DNA from: Glycomyces harbinensis | GTDB lineage: Bacteria; Actinomycetota; Actinomycetes; Mycobacteriales; Micromonosporaceae | Length of the DNA: 64,000 nt | Reading direction: 5' to 3' | Assembly (NCBI RefSeq): GCF_900101745.1 | Contig: NZ_FNAD01000010.1 | Coordinates: 1 to 64,000, forward strand | Shown here: in pieces, positions 10,288 through 19,712 of the stretch | Position numbering within the stretch: position 1 is the stretch's first letter | How the letters are laid out: the number at the start of each line of letters is the position of its first letter | Notes under the pieces: generated by a model | What the model was told of the DNA's origin: nothing | Database searches by the model: none | The model's input: the letters and a program-made list of their open reading frames with translations, nothing else | Position numbers and translations under genes: made by a program

Positions 10288-12024
10288 GTGCTCAAGCGCC
10301 TGCTCGTTCCCCCGCTGGCCATCGGCCTCGCGGTCCTCGCCGTTCCGGCCGCCCCCGCCGCCGCGCAGGACGAACCCGCTCTTTCGATCAGCCCCTTGGG
10401 CACGTACGACTCCGGTGTGTTCGCCGAGGGCGCCGCCGAGATCGTCGCGTACGACCCGGAGTCGCACCGGGTGTTCACCGTGAACGCGCAGGCGGCGGTG
10501 GTCGACGTCCTGGACGTCGCCGACCCGGCCGCCCCGGTGAAGGAGTCCTCGCTGGACGTCGCCGCGGCGATCGGCGTCGACGGGGCGGTGGCCAACTCGG
10601 TCGCGGTCTCCGGCGGCCTCGTCGCGGTCGCCGTGGAGGCGCCGGTGAAGACCGACGCCGGCTGGGTCGCCCTGTTCAGCACCGAGGGCGAGTTCATCGC
10701 GGAGTTCGCCGCCGGCGCGCTCCCCGACAGCCTCACGTTCACGCCCGGCGGGAAGTACATCGTGGTCGCGAACGAGGGCGAGCCCTCCGACGACTACGCG
10801 GCGGACCCCGACGGGACCGTCTCGATCATCGACGTCGAGGCCCGGGAGGTGCGGACCGCGGACTTCGCGGCGTACGCCTCGGGCGACGAGGACCTGCCCG
10901 AGGGCTTCCGGGTCTTCGGCCCGGACCCGTCGGACGTCGCCGCTGGGATCGAGCCGGAGTACGTGACGGCGATCGACGACGCGACCGCTTACGTGACGCT
11001 CCAGGAGAACAACGCGATCGCCACCGTGGACCTGGCCGCCGGCGAGGTCACCGCGGTCCACGCGCTGGGCACGAAGGACCACTCGGCCCCCGGGAACGGG
11101 CTGGACGCGTCCGACAAGGACGACGCGGTCAGCATCCGGAACTGGCCGGTGCAGGGCCTGTACCTGCCGGACACGATCGCGGCCTACGCCACGGGCGGCG
11201 AGACGTACTTGGTCACCGCCAACGAGGGCGATGTGCGCGAGTGGGGCGAATACTCCGAGGAGGCCCGCGTCGAGGACCTGGAGCTGTGCGCGGACGCGTT
11301 CGCGGGCGTCGACCTGGCCGAGCTCCAGTCCGAGGAGGAGCTGGGCCGCCTGAAGGTCACCGCGAGCCTCGGCGAGACCGAGGAGGGCTGCTACGACGAG
11401 CTGTACTCGTTCGGTTCGCGCTCGTTCTCGATCTGGACGACCGGCGGTGAGCTGGTCTTCGACTCCGGCGACGACTTCGAGGCCCTGATCGCCGCCGACT
11501 ACGCCGACCACTTCAACGCGGACAACGAGTCCAACGACTTCGACGACCGCTCCGACGACAAGGGCCCCGAGCCCGAGGCGGTCGCGGTCGGGAAGGTCGG
11601 CGACCGCACGTACGCGTTCGTCGGGCTGGAGCGCCAGGGCGGCGTCATGGTCTACGACGTGACGGACCCGGCTTCGGCCTCGTTCGTCGACTACGTGTCC
11701 GAGCGCGACTTCGCGGTCGAGCCCGGTGAGGGCGACGCGGGCGACCTCGGCCCGGAGTCGATCAAGTTCGTCGCCGCCGCGGACTCGCCGACCGGGCGGG
11801 CCATGATCGTGGTCGGCAACGAGGTCTCGGGGACCACGACCCTGTACGACGTGGCCGACAACCTCGGGGGCGACGGCGGCGACGGCGACCCGAGCGAGGG
11901 CGCTACCGGTTCGCCGCAGCTGCCGGTGACCGGCACGGGCGCCACGGGCCTGCTCGTCGGCCTCGCCGCGGTGCTGGCCCTCGCGGGCGGCGCCATCGTC
12001 CTGGCCCGCCGCCGCACGGCTTAG
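10288..12024 (+). CDS. Choice-of-anchor I family surface protein with LPVTG sortase signal
   Basis: A 578-residue secreted protein with a signal peptide (about 1-25, cleaved near APAAA-QD). Its body is a beta-propeller-like series of strands: HRVFTVNAQAAVVDVLDV, GKYIVVANEGEPSDDY, VTANEGDVREWGEY and TYAFVGLERQGGVMVYDV are typical of the choice-of-anchor I family, secreted esterase/phosphatase-like proteins of poorly known function. The C-terminus has the sortase motif LPVTG (545-549), a hydrophobic helix and an RRRTA tail, so it should be linked to peptidoglycan. Start is GTG at 10288 with AGGAG eight bases upstream. It appears monocistronic, with a terminator at 12057-12088. The sortase itself is not in the window. 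Confidence 0.85.
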   Translation: MLKRLLVPPLAIGLAVLAVPAAPAAAQDEPALSISPLGTYDSGVFAEGAAEIVAYDPESHRVFTVNAQAAVVDVLDVADPAAPVKESSLDVAAAIGVDGAVANSVAVSGGLVAVAVEAPVKTDAGWVALFSTEGEFIAEFAAGALPDSLTFTPGGKYIVVANEGEPSDDYAADPDGTVSIIDVEAREVRTADFAAYASGDEDLPEGFRVFGPDPSDVAAGIEPEYVTAIDDATAYVTLQENNAIATVDLAAGEVTAVHALGTKDHSAPGNGLDASDKDDAVSIRNWPVQGLYLPDTIAAYATGGETYLVTANEGDVREWGEYSEEARVEDLELCADAFAGVDLAELQSEEELGRLKVTASLGETEEGCYDELYSFGSRSFSIWTTGGELVFDSGDDFEALIAADYADHFNADNESNDFDDRSDDKGPEPEAVAVGKVGDRTYAFVGLERQGGVMVYDVTDPASASFVDYVSERDFAVEPGEGDAGDLGPESIKFVAAADSPTGRAMIVVGNEVSGTTTLYDVADNLGGDGGDGDPSEGATGSPQLPVTGTGATGLLVGLAAVLALAGGAIVLARRRTA

Positions 12025-12056
12025 CGCCACCCCCGACCGGAGTCCGACCGGTCGGT

Positions 12057-12088
12057 CGCGCGGCGGCGACCCACATCGCCGCCGCGCG
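12057..12088 (+). terminator. Terminator of the surface protein gene
   Basis: A perfect 13-bp stem (12057-12069 with 12076-12088) with a CCCACA loop, followed by TTTT. One of the few hairpins here with a T run. Confidence 0.8.
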
Positions 12089-12124
12089 TTTTCGCTTGCC
12101 CCGATGGGGCTTCGGTCACAGGGC

Positions 12125-12174
12125 TTGACACGCGGGGCTCGGCGTCGTATGGGCGCGTGCCGGTTGTCTAGACT
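12125..12174 (+). promoter_or_regulatory. cysS promoter region
   Basis: TTGACA (12125-12130) is followed after 17 bases by TATGGG (12148-12153), a near-consensus sigma-70 type promoter. A second -10-like TAGACT (12169-12174) ends six bases before the GTG start, which would give a leaderless cysS mRNA. Confidence 0.55.
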
Positions 12175-12180
12175 TGACGA

Positions 12181-13578
12181 GTGAGCCTGCGACTGTACGA
12201 CACCGGCACCCGATCCGTTCGCGACTTCCAGCCCCGGAAGCCCGGCCATGTCGGCGTGTACCTGTGCGGGCTCACCGTCCAGGGCCCGCCCCACATCGGC
12301 CACCTGCGCTCGGGCGTCACCTACGACGTGCTCATCCGGTGGCTGCGCCGCACCGGCTACGACGTCACCTACGTGCGCAACGTCACCGACATCGACGACA
12401 AGATCCTCGTCCGCGGCGAGGAGCAGGGCCGCCCCTGGTGGGCCATCGCCTACGAGAACGAGCGCGTCCTCGCCCGCGACTACGCCGCCCTCGGGGTCCT
12501 CGCCCCCACGTACGAGCCGCGCGCGACCGGGCACATCACGCAGATGATCGACCTCATCGCCATGCTCGTCGAACGCGGCCACGCCTACGCCACCCCCGCC
12601 GGCGACGTCTGGTTCTCGGTGGCCTCCTGGGCCGACTACGGCGAGCTGTCGCACCGCCGCCCCGAGGACATGCTCTCCACCGCCGAGCCCGGCGCCAAGC
12701 GCGACTCGCGCGACTTCGGCCTGTGGAAGGCCCACAAGAGCGGCGAGCCCGCCGACGCCTCCTGGACCTCCCCGTGGGGCCCGGGCCGTCCCGGCTGGCA
12801 CATCGAGTGCTCCGCGATGGCCCGCCGCTACCTCGGCGACGCCTTCGACATCCACGGCGGCGGCACCGACATCATGTTCCCCCACCACGAGAACGAACTC
12901 GCCCAGTCGCGGGCGGCCGGGCTCGGGTTCGCGGACTACTGGGTGCACAACGGGATGCTCAACCTCGCGGGCACGAAGATGTCGAAGTCCCTCGGGAACA
13001 CCCTCAGCGTCCCGGCGCTCGGCGAGAAGGGCTTCCGGCCCGCCGACATCCGCTACTACCTGACCAGCGCCCAGTACCGGTCGCCGCTGGACTTCTCCGA
13101 GACCGCCCTGGGCGAGGCCCAGTCCGCGTGGGACCGCCTCTCGAACTTCGTACACCGTACGACCGAGGCGCTCGGGGTCGAGTCGACCATCGGCGGGCCC
13201 CTCCCGCCCGCGTTCACCGCCGCCATGGATGACGACCTCAACACACCCGCGGCCGTCGCGGTCGTCCACGACGCGGCCCGCGAGGGCAACGCCGCACTCG
13301 ACTCGGGTGACGACGCGGCCGCGGGCCGCATCGGCGCGGGCGTCCGAGCTATGCTCGACCAGCTCGGCCTCGACCCGCTCGACCCGCACTGGGACGACCC
13401 GGGGGACGCGAAGCTCACCGGCGCCGTGGACGCGCTGGTGCGGATCGCGCTCGAACAGCGCGCCGACGCCAGGGCCCGCAAGGACTACGCGGCTGCCGAC
13501 CGCATCCGCGACGAGCTCGCGCACGCCGGCATCACCGTCAAAGACACCCCTCGCGGTCCCGTGTGGACTGTGGACTAG
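12181..13578 (+). CDS. cysS: Cysteinyl-tRNA synthetase
   Basis: Charges tRNA-Cys with cysteine in the cytosol. The 465-residue protein has the class I motifs HIGH (38-41) and KMSKS (266-270). The four zinc ligands that select cysteine are present: C29, C210, H235 and E239, the last two in PHHENE. DALR and anticodon-binding domains follow from about residue 320. The GTG start at 12181 sits directly after a -10-like element, with no ribosome binding site, which suggests leaderless translation. rlmB follows after 49 bases; a cysS-rlmB pair is common in actinobacteria. Confidence 0.97.
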   Translation: MSLRLYDTGTRSVRDFQPRKPGHVGVYLCGLTVQGPPHIGHLRSGVTYDVLIRWLRRTGYDVTYVRNVTDIDDKILVRGEEQGRPWWAIAYENERVLARDYAALGVLAPTYEPRATGHITQMIDLIAMLVERGHAYATPAGDVWFSVASWADYGELSHRRPEDMLSTAEPGAKRDSRDFGLWKAHKSGEPADASWTSPWGPGRPGWHIECSAMARRYLGDAFDIHGGGTDIMFPHHENELAQSRAAGLGFADYWVHNGMLNLAGTKMSKSLGNTLSVPALGEKGFRPADIRYYLTSAQYRSPLDFSETALGEAQSAWDRLSNFVHRTTEALGVESTIGGPLPPAFTAAMDDDLNTPAAVAVVHDAAREGNAALDSGDDAAAGRIGAGVRAMLDQLGLDPLDPHWDDPGDAKLTGAVDALVRIALEQRADARARKDYAAADRIRDELAHAGITVKDTPRGPVWTVD

Positions 13579-13627
13579 GCGAAGCCGCCTGCCTCCGACG
13601 ACCGAATTACCTGGGGAATCTGAACCG

Positions 13628-14635
13628 ATGAGCACCAAGGGTGGCAACCCGAACCGCCGCAAGACCAGCAAGGCCGGCCCCAAGATCGGCTCGGGCGGTG
13701 GCAAGAAGGGCCTGGCGGGCAAGGGCCGCACCCTGAAGGCGACCGACCGCCCCTGGCACAAGTCCTACACCGGCGACGACAAGCCCCAGAAGACGCAGCG
13801 CAAGCAGGCCACCGAGCGCGCCAAGGCCGCCTCGGAGGGCCGCACCACCAACATCGGCAGGGTCAAGCCGACCCGCCCGACGACGCGCCGCTCCGACGAG
13901 GCCGAGATGATCCTCGGGCGCAACCCGGTCCTGGAGGCCCTGCGCGCGAAGGTCCCGGCCACGGCCCTGTACGTCGCGTTCGGCACCGAGCTCGACGACC
14001 GGGTCGCCGAGTCGGTGCGCCTGGCCGGCAACCGCGACCTGCCGATCAAGGAACTGGCCCGCCGCGACCTCGACCGGCGCACGAACAACGCCCTCCACCA
14101 GGGCATCGGCCTCCAGATCGAGCCGTACGAGTACGCCGAGTTCGAAGACCTCCTGGAGATCAGCCAGACCTCGGGCACCGCCCCGCTGCTGGTCGCCCTC
14201 GACGGGGTCACCGACCCGCGCAACCTCGGCGCGATCATCCGCTCCGCCGCCGCGTTCGGCGGTCACGGCCTCATCATCCCGTCCAAGCGCGCCGCGTCCG
14301 TCACGGCCGTCGCCTGGCGGACCTCCGCCGGTGCGGCCGCGCGACTGCCCGTCGCCAAGGTCGTCAACCTGACGCGCACCATCCAGGCCTGCCAGCAGGC
14401 CGGGTTCATGACCGTCGCGCTCGACGGCGGCGGCGACGTCGACGTGTTCGACCTGCCCGTGGCCGGCGACCCGCTCCTGATCGTCGTCGGCGACGAGGGC
14501 AAGGGCGTCTCGCGCCTCGTGGCCGAGACCTGCGACCACCGCGTGGGCATCCCGATCGCCAGCGCCGTCGAGTCGCTCAACGCCTCAGTCGCGGCTTCGA
14601 TCGCCCTCGCCGAGGTGCAGCGCCAGCGCCGTTAG
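13628..14635 (+). CDS. rlmB: 23S rRNA 2'-O-ribose methyltransferase, TrmH/RlmB family
   Basis: A 335-residue SPOUT methyltransferase expected to 2'-O-methylate a guanosine in 23S rRNA using SAM. The N-terminal 90 residues are a Lys/Arg/Gly-rich, probably disordered extension ([19 protein letters not shown] and onward) that may contact rRNA. A substrate-binding domain begins at [11 protein letters not shown] (95-105). The knotted catalytic domain has NLGAIIRSA (199-207), GDEGKGVS (about 290) and SLNASVAAS (about 316). The ATG at 13628 has GGGGAA upstream and matches the usual extension of actinobacterial homologues. It is probably co-transcribed with cysS. Exact target position is inferred from family. 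Confidence 0.92.
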   Translation: MSTKGGNPNRRKTSKAGPKIGSGGGKKGLAGKGRTLKATDRPWHKSYTGDDKPQKTQRKQATERAKAASEGRTTNIGRVKPTRPTTRRSDEAEMILGRNPVLEALRAKVPATALYVAFGTELDDRVAESVRLAGNRDLPIKELARRDLDRRTNNALHQGIGLQIEPYEYAEFEDLLEISQTSGTAPLLVALDGVTDPRNLGAIIRSAAAFGGHGLIIPSKRAASVTAVAWRTSAGAAARLPVAKVVNLTRTIQACQQAGFMTVALDGGGDVDVFDLPVAGDPLLIVVGDEGKGVSRLVAETCDHRVGIPIASAVESLNASVAASIALAEVQRQRR

Positions 14636-14825
14636 CGCCCGCCGGCCCCTGGAACGCGCTCCGCGGGGCCGGTGCTCCGGTCGCGACCCCTCGCCCGGAC
14701 CCGGCCGGGTCCGGTGCTGTCGCCAAGCCGTCTCCCACAATGGGTGGTCCCGTGCCCGCACTTGTCGCCGCACCGGATTAACCTGAAGCGATCCCGCACT
14801 GCCTAGCCCCCCGGAGCTGCCCCGC

Positions 14826-17423
14826 ATGCCGGCCGATTACCTGCTCAGCGTCGACCTCGGTACCTCGCACACGGTCGCGGTCGTGGTCTGGCCCGACGGC
14901 CGGACCCGCCCGCTGCTGTTCGACGGGTCCCCGGTCATGTCCTCCGCGGTGTTCCTGGACCCCTCGGGCGCGATCCACACGGGCAGGGACGCCGAACGGC
15001 TGGGCCTGACGGCCCCCGAGCGGTTCGAGCCGAACCCGAAGCACCGCGTCTCGGACGGCACGATGCTGCTGGGGGACCGGGAGATCCCGGTGACGGCGGC
15101 GTTCGCGGCGATCCTCTCGCGGGTGGCGCGCACGGCGATCGAATCGGTCGGGCACCTGCCGAACGCGGTGCTGACGTGCCCGGCGGCGTGGTCGGAGCAG
15201 CGCCGCGGCGCCCTGCACGACGCGGCCGCGCAGGCCGGCTACCGGCCGGTCAAGATCCTCACCGAGCCGGTCGCGGCCGCCCACTACTACACGTCGCGCC
15301 TGTCGCATCCGCTCGCGCCGGGCCAGGCCCTCGCGGTGTTCGACTTCGGCGGGGGCACGCTCGACATCGCCGTGCTGGAGCGGCGACAGGACGGCTCGTT
15401 CGGGGTGCTCGCCGACGGCGGCCTGCACGACCTGGGCGGCCTGGACTTCGACGCGGCGCTCGTCGCGCACATCGGGATCACCGTCCGGCAGAAGGAGCCG
15501 GAGATCTGGCAGCGCCTGGAGCAGCCCAGCGGCGCTTCGGAGATGCGCAACCGCCGCGAGCTGTGGGAGGAGGTGCGGGCGGCCAAGGAGATGCTGTCGC
15601 GCTCCTCGGTGGCGCCGGTGACGGTCCCGGACATGGCCCAGTCGCTGCACCTGACGCGCGGCGAGCTCGACCAGATCTCGCGCCCGCTCCTGTCGCGCGC
15701 GGTCGGGGAGACCCAGCGGGTCCTCGGCCTGACCGGGCGGCGCCCCGAGCAGCTCGCGGGGCTGTTCCTCGTCGGCGGCTCGTCGCGGATGCCCATGGTC
15801 TCCAAGATGCTCCACGAAGGGCTCGGCATCGCGCCGACGGTCCTGGAGCAGCCGGAACTGCCCGTCAGCGAGGGCGCGGCGCTGGCGATGACGACCGTCG
15901 CCACGGTGACGCCGCCGGTGACGGTGACCCCGCCCGCGGCGGCCCCGGCGTCGCCGCCGCAGTACTCGCCGGTCACGCAGGCCGCGGGGAGCCTGCCGCC
16001 GCTCCCGCCCGCTTCGGACGAGACGATCGCGCTGCGGCGCAGCGCCCCCGAGGCGCCCAAGCGCCGCATCCCCCGGAAGTGGATCGCGATCGGCGTCGTC
16101 GTCGTGCTCCTGGGGATCGCGATCCCCTTGGGCCTGTGGTGGATGCTGAACCCGTACAAGCAGCGCCCGTTCGCCGAGGAGCTGACGGAGGTCGGATCGG
16201 CGACCGCGTTCTCCGGCGAGGTCAACGACGGGATCTACGAGGTCCGCGTGTGGGACGACAAGACCCTGTTCGCGTACACGACCTCCTCCAGTGACGCCAG
16301 CGGCGAGGAGCTGCACGTGCGGGCGGTCGACACCGCCACGGGCGAGCCGCTCTGGAGCGAGGACAAGGTCTTCCCCGGCGGCGGCTGGGACAACACCTAC
16401 TTCGTCTCCGAGGAGCTGATCTCCTTCTCGCAGGAGGTCGAGGCCGACGGCGGCACCGCGTTCCAGCACTACTTCCTCGACTGGGACTCCGGCGAGACGC
16501 GCAACACCGTCACCAGCCCCGCGCGCGACGCGGCCCGCTCGGGCGACCTCCTCGTCATCGCCCCCTTGAGCGGCAACACGTTCAATGTGTACGACGCCGA
16601 CGGCGAGGACGTCGCGGAGTGGGAGCTCGGCGACGCCGAGGAGAGCGTCACGACCGCTTCCTGGGACCTCGTCGGCAGTCCCGACGACATCGCCGAGCCC
16701 GCGCAGACGGTGAACGGCGACGGCCGGGTCTGGGCCCTCACCAGCGACAACGTGCTGCACGTCTACGAGATCGAATCCGGCGATCTGCTCGCCGAACGCG
16801 AGGTCGAGACCGTCGAGGACCACTACTTCGCCTGGGACGGGAAGGTCTACGTGGGCGTCGTCAAGACGACCGGCTACGACCTCAACGTCTACGACATCGA
16901 GAACGATCTGGACGAAGTGGACAGCGAAGAGGTCGAGTCGGGCACGCTCGCCGACTACCCGATCAAGGCCTGCGGCGCGGCCCTGGTGTGCGTCCGGGAG
17001 CCGATCGAGGACCTCACCGACGTCTACACCTGGAGGGTCTACGACGCCGACGGCGAGAAGTTCGTCCACGAATTCGAGGACGAGGACGGCGGCTACGGCG
17101 ACATCGAGCCGCTCGGCGACCGCCTCATGGTCGAGTACTACGCGGGCGACGACCTGCGCACCCAGATCTTCGACAAGGGCTTCGACAAGGAGAACAACAG
17201 CCTTGAGGAGACCTACGACGCGATCGACGGCGGCAGTGCTCTGACCTGGCCCTCCAGTTCGGGATTCGCCACCAGCACCGGGAACGTGATCGGCCTGGGC
17301 CGCGACGGGTCCCGCAGCGAGCTGCGCACCGGCCTGGAGGCGTACGCCTGCGACGCCTCGGACACGCACCTGTCGTGCCTCACGCTCGAAGGGATGCAGG
17401 TCTACTCGTTCCGCGACAAGTAG
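14826..17423 (+). CDS. Hsp70-like ATPase fused to a membrane helix and an extracellular propeller-like domain
   Basis: An 865-residue protein with three parts. Residues 1-360 are an Hsp70/actin-type nucleotide-binding domain: DLGTSHT (10-16, phosphate 1), FDFGGGTLD (about 171-179, phosphate 2), LTEPVAAAHY, and GGSSRMP (about 316, adenosine). There is no substrate-binding domain of DnaK type. A Pro-rich linker (360-400) leads to a membrane helix, WIAIGVVVVLLGIAIPLG (419 on). The remaining 420 residues are external and acidic, with repeated strands such as VRAVDTATGEPLW, NVYDADGEDVAEWELG and VYDIENDLDEVD, typical of PQQ/WD-like propellers. The layout suggests a sensor coupling an external propeller to a cytosolic ATPase. 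It stands alone, unlinked to dnaJ or grpE. Confidence 0.8.
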   Translation: MPADYLLSVDLGTSHTVAVVVWPDGRTRPLLFDGSPVMSSAVFLDPSGAIHTGRDAERLGLTAPERFEPNPKHRVSDGTMLLGDREIPVTAAFAAILSRVARTAIESVGHLPNAVLTCPAAWSEQRRGALHDAAAQAGYRPVKILTEPVAAAHYYTSRLSHPLAPGQALAVFDFGGGTLDIAVLERRQDGSFGVLADGGLHDLGGLDFDAALVAHIGITVRQKEPEIWQRLEQPSGASEMRNRRELWEEVRAAKEMLSRSSVAPVTVPDMAQSLHLTRGELDQISRPLLSRAVGETQRVLGLTGRRPEQLAGLFLVGGSSRMPMVSKMLHEGLGIAPTVLEQPELPVSEGAALAMTTVATVTPPVTVTPPAAAPASPPQYSPVTQAAGSLPPLPPASDETIALRRSAPEAPKRRIPRKWIAIGVVVVLLGIAIPLGLWWMLNPYKQRPFAEELTEVGSATAFSGEVNDGIYEVRVWDDKTLFAYTTSSSDASGEELHVRAVDTATGEPLWSEDKVFPGGGWDNTYFVSEELISFSQEVEADGGTAFQHYFLDWDSGETRNTVTSPARDAARSGDLLVIAPLSGNTFNVYDADGEDVAEWELGDAEESVTTASWDLVGSPDDIAEPAQTVNGDGRVWALTSDNVLHVYEIESGDLLAEREVETVEDHYFAWDGKVYVGVVKTTGYDLNVYDIENDLDEVDSEEVESGTLADYPIKACGAALVCVREPIEDLTDVYTWRVYDADGEKFVHEFEDEDGGYGDIEPLGDRLMVEYYAGDDLRTQIFDKGFDKENNSLEETYDAIDGGSALTWPSSSGFATSTGNVIGLGRDGSRSELRTGLEAYACDASDTHLSCLTLEGMQVYSFRDK

Positions 17424-17661
17424 CGCCGCCCCTGAGGCGAGCGACCGCTCATCTGAAGAACCCCCGATCCGGGTGCGTCGCACCGGGGCCCCCGTTCGTG
17501 TGAGGGGTGCGCTTCCGCGAGCCCGACCCTCCGAGGACTTTCGCTTCGGTTCGTCAAGCGGCGCAGGCCGACTCGGCCTGCGACCATTCCGGCTCCAGGG
17601 CAGCGCTCTCGAAGCGGACGGGCCGTCCGGTCCGCCCGCGCCTCCCACCAAGGATCACCTC

Positions 17662-19641
17662 ATGCGACAACGCAAACGCATCGGATCGGCGGTCGCGGCC
17701 GCCGCGGTGCTCGCCGGCTCCGTGTTCGCGAGCGGCACCGCCGCCACCGCCGAGACACTCGACGCCGCACTGGTCGTCCAGGAGGCCGCGCCGACCTCGG
17801 TCGTCCTTCCCACCGGGGACCGGGTCACCCTGCTTCCCAACGGCTCCAAGGCGATCGAGCCCGCACCGGGCCGCGAGGACGCCTCCTTCATCACGCCGCC
17901 GTCGCCGAGCGGCGATCTCGTCGTCGTCCCGACCGACCAAGTCGAGGCGATCGAGAACGGCGACGAGGACCCCAGGCGCTACAACGTCTCCGAGCTCCTG
18001 CGCACCGGCGAGACCGACGCCGCCGCCGCCTCGGAGTCCGAACTGGACGACCGCCCCTATGCGGGGCTCGTCCCCGGCACCGCGGAGACCTTCGCCGCGG
18101 CGGACCTCCAGCTGCTCAACGTCTCCCTCTTCGACCCTGCCGGCGAAGCGCCCGACGGCGCCTACATCACCTGGCAGGAACGCGACGGCGAGGGCTCCGG
18201 CCGCATCCCGATCGGCGAGGACGGCATCGGCGGCACCGAGCTCCCGCCCGGCGACTACGTGATCTACGGCGACTACTGGTCCGACGCCACCGACACCGAA
18301 CGCGGCCAGTTCGTCTTCGGCCTGACCACCGTCACCATCGGCGACGGACCCGTGAAGGTCGCCCTCGACGGCGCCGCCGCCGACCCGGTCACCGTCGACG
18401 TCGAGCGGGACGACGCGCAATACCTCGGCGCCATCGTCCACCTCCGGGCCCGCAGCGAGCACACGTACATGGGCCTCGGCTCCCACCTCGGGCCGCTGCA
18501 CGACCTGTTCCTGCTGCCCGAACCCGTCCTCCCGGAATTCGACTTCGAATTCCTCTACCAGCCGGTCCTCGCCAGTCCGGAGGGATCAGGCGACCCGTAC
18601 GCCTACAACCTCGCCTTCCACGACGTGATCGGCTTCCCCGACGACACCGCGTTCGTCGTCGCCGACGAGGACCTGGCCGCCGTCGCGACCTCCTACCGCG
18701 ACCTCGGCACCCCCTACGGCGCCGACACGTCCGACACCTGCGACTACGGCGACTACACCGGCCGCCAACTCGGCAGCGGCCTGTGCCGGCTCATCCCCAC
18801 CGCAGTGCCCTCCGAGCGGACCGTGTACTACACCGCGGACCCCGAGATCATCTGGAGGAACGTGCTCAAAGCCGGCGAGTACGACGTGAACGGCGACATC
18901 GTGAACGGCGTCTTCGTCTCCAGATACCAGATCTTCAAGGCGGGCGAGACCGCGCAGGTGCTGCCCAACGGCGGCCTCTCCAGCGGCGTCGGAGAGTTCT
19001 ACCGCGAGGTCTGGGAAGGCGCGAACTACATCGGGGGCGAGCCCACTCCGGTCGGCGGCGGCAACGACGAGGAACTGATCGTCATCGGCGCCAGGGGCGA
19101 CGCGGTGCTGAGCCGCGACGGCGAGGTCATCGCCACCGCCACGGACATGGACTTCTACTGGGATCCGGTGTGGGTCGAACTCCCCGAAGGCGACGCCGGA
19201 CGCTACACGCTGAGCGCCGACGTCACCCGGGCCTCGACCGCCTCCGTCTTCGGCACGGATGCCAGCGTCCGATGGAGCTTCGATTCGGCCCAGCTCGCCG
19301 ACGGCGACGACTTCGCGTCCCTTCCGCTGCCGGTCGTGCAGCTCACCTCCGGAGGCGTCGAGGGCGGCTACGCCGAACGCGACCTCTGCCAACAGATCAC
19401 GCTCGACCTGCGCTGGCGCGACTCCGAGCAGGTCGTGCACGCCGAGGACATGACCTTCGAGGTGTCCTACGACGACGGCGCGACCTGGAAGGAGGTCGAA
19501 CTCGACCGCGACGGGAACACCGCCACCGCCGAACTCGACCACCCCGGGAAGGCCCGGTGGGTCTCGGTGCGCATGACCGCACTCGACGACCACGGCACCG
19601 AGGTCGAGCACACCACCATCCGCTCCTACGGGCTTCGTTAA
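17662..19641 (+). CDS. Secreted subtilase-like protein lacking the peptidase domain
   Basis: A 659-residue protein with a signal peptide (1-31). Residues 47-115 resemble the propeptide of large actinobacterial S8 peptidases: VVLPTGDRVTLLPNG, GDLVVVPTDQVEAI, RRYNVSELLRTGE. The C-terminal 200 residues also match the post-catalytic domain of those enzymes: LSRDGEVI, VRWSFDSA, LPLPVVQL, FEVSYDDGATWKEV, TTIRSYGLR. Between them there is no subtilisin domain: no D-T/S-G, no H-G-T-H and no G-T-S-M motif. The usual length is above 1,000 residues. No frameshift is visible, so the protein is intact but non-proteolytic. Start is ATG at 17662 after AAGGA. Possible roles are inhibitor, chaperone for a related protease, or wall binding. 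Confidence 0.75.
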   Translation: MRQRKRIGSAVAAAAVLAGSVFASGTAATAETLDAALVVQEAAPTSVVLPTGDRVTLLPNGSKAIEPAPGREDASFITPPSPSGDLVVVPTDQVEAIENGDEDPRRYNVSELLRTGETDAAAASESELDDRPYAGLVPGTAETFAAADLQLLNVSLFDPAGEAPDGAYITWQERDGEGSGRIPIGEDGIGGTELPPGDYVIYGDYWSDATDTERGQFVFGLTTVTIGDGPVKVALDGAAADPVTVDVERDDAQYLGAIVHLRARSEHTYMGLGSHLGPLHDLFLLPEPVLPEFDFEFLYQPVLASPEGSGDPYAYNLAFHDVIGFPDDTAFVVADEDLAAVATSYRDLGTPYGADTSDTCDYGDYTGRQLGSGLCRLIPTAVPSERTVYYTADPEIIWRNVLKAGEYDVNGDIVNGVFVSRYQIFKAGETAQVLPNGGLSSGVGEFYREVWEGANYIGGEPTPVGGGNDEELIVIGARGDAVLSRDGEVIATATDMDFYWDPVWVELPEGDAGRYTLSADVTRASTASVFGTDASVRWSFDSAQLADGDDFASLPLPVVQLTSGGVEGGYAERDLCQQITLDLRWRDSEQVVHAEDMTFEVSYDDGATWKEVELDRDGNTATAELDHPGKARWVSVRMTALDDHGTEVEHTTIRSYGLR

Positions 19642-19650
19642 GGACTGCGA

Positions 19651-19687
19651 CAGGCCGTCCGGTCCGCGACGCGGACCGGACGGCCTG
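19651..19687. terminator. Strong hairpin terminator
   Basis: A perfect 17-bp stem (19651-19667 with 19671-19687) with a GAC loop, followed by TTTC on the plus strand. It lies between convergent genes and can serve both. Confidence 0.85.
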
Positions 19688-19712
19688 TTTCGCATCCCGT
19701 TCGGCCGCAAGG

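Noticed and set aside
10192-13761. 1,189-codon minus-strand frame
   Set aside because: Covers the surface protein and cysS genes in antisense; no ribosome binding site or domain; a consequence of GC-rich codon structure.
14778-17651. 957-codon minus-strand frame
   Set aside because: Antisense to the Hsp70-like gene; Val/Arg/Asp-rich composition typical of shadow frames.
17662-19641. Pseudogene of a subtilase
   Set aside because: No stop or frameshift; ribosome binding site, signal peptide and terminator are intact, so it is called as a complete non-catalytic protein.
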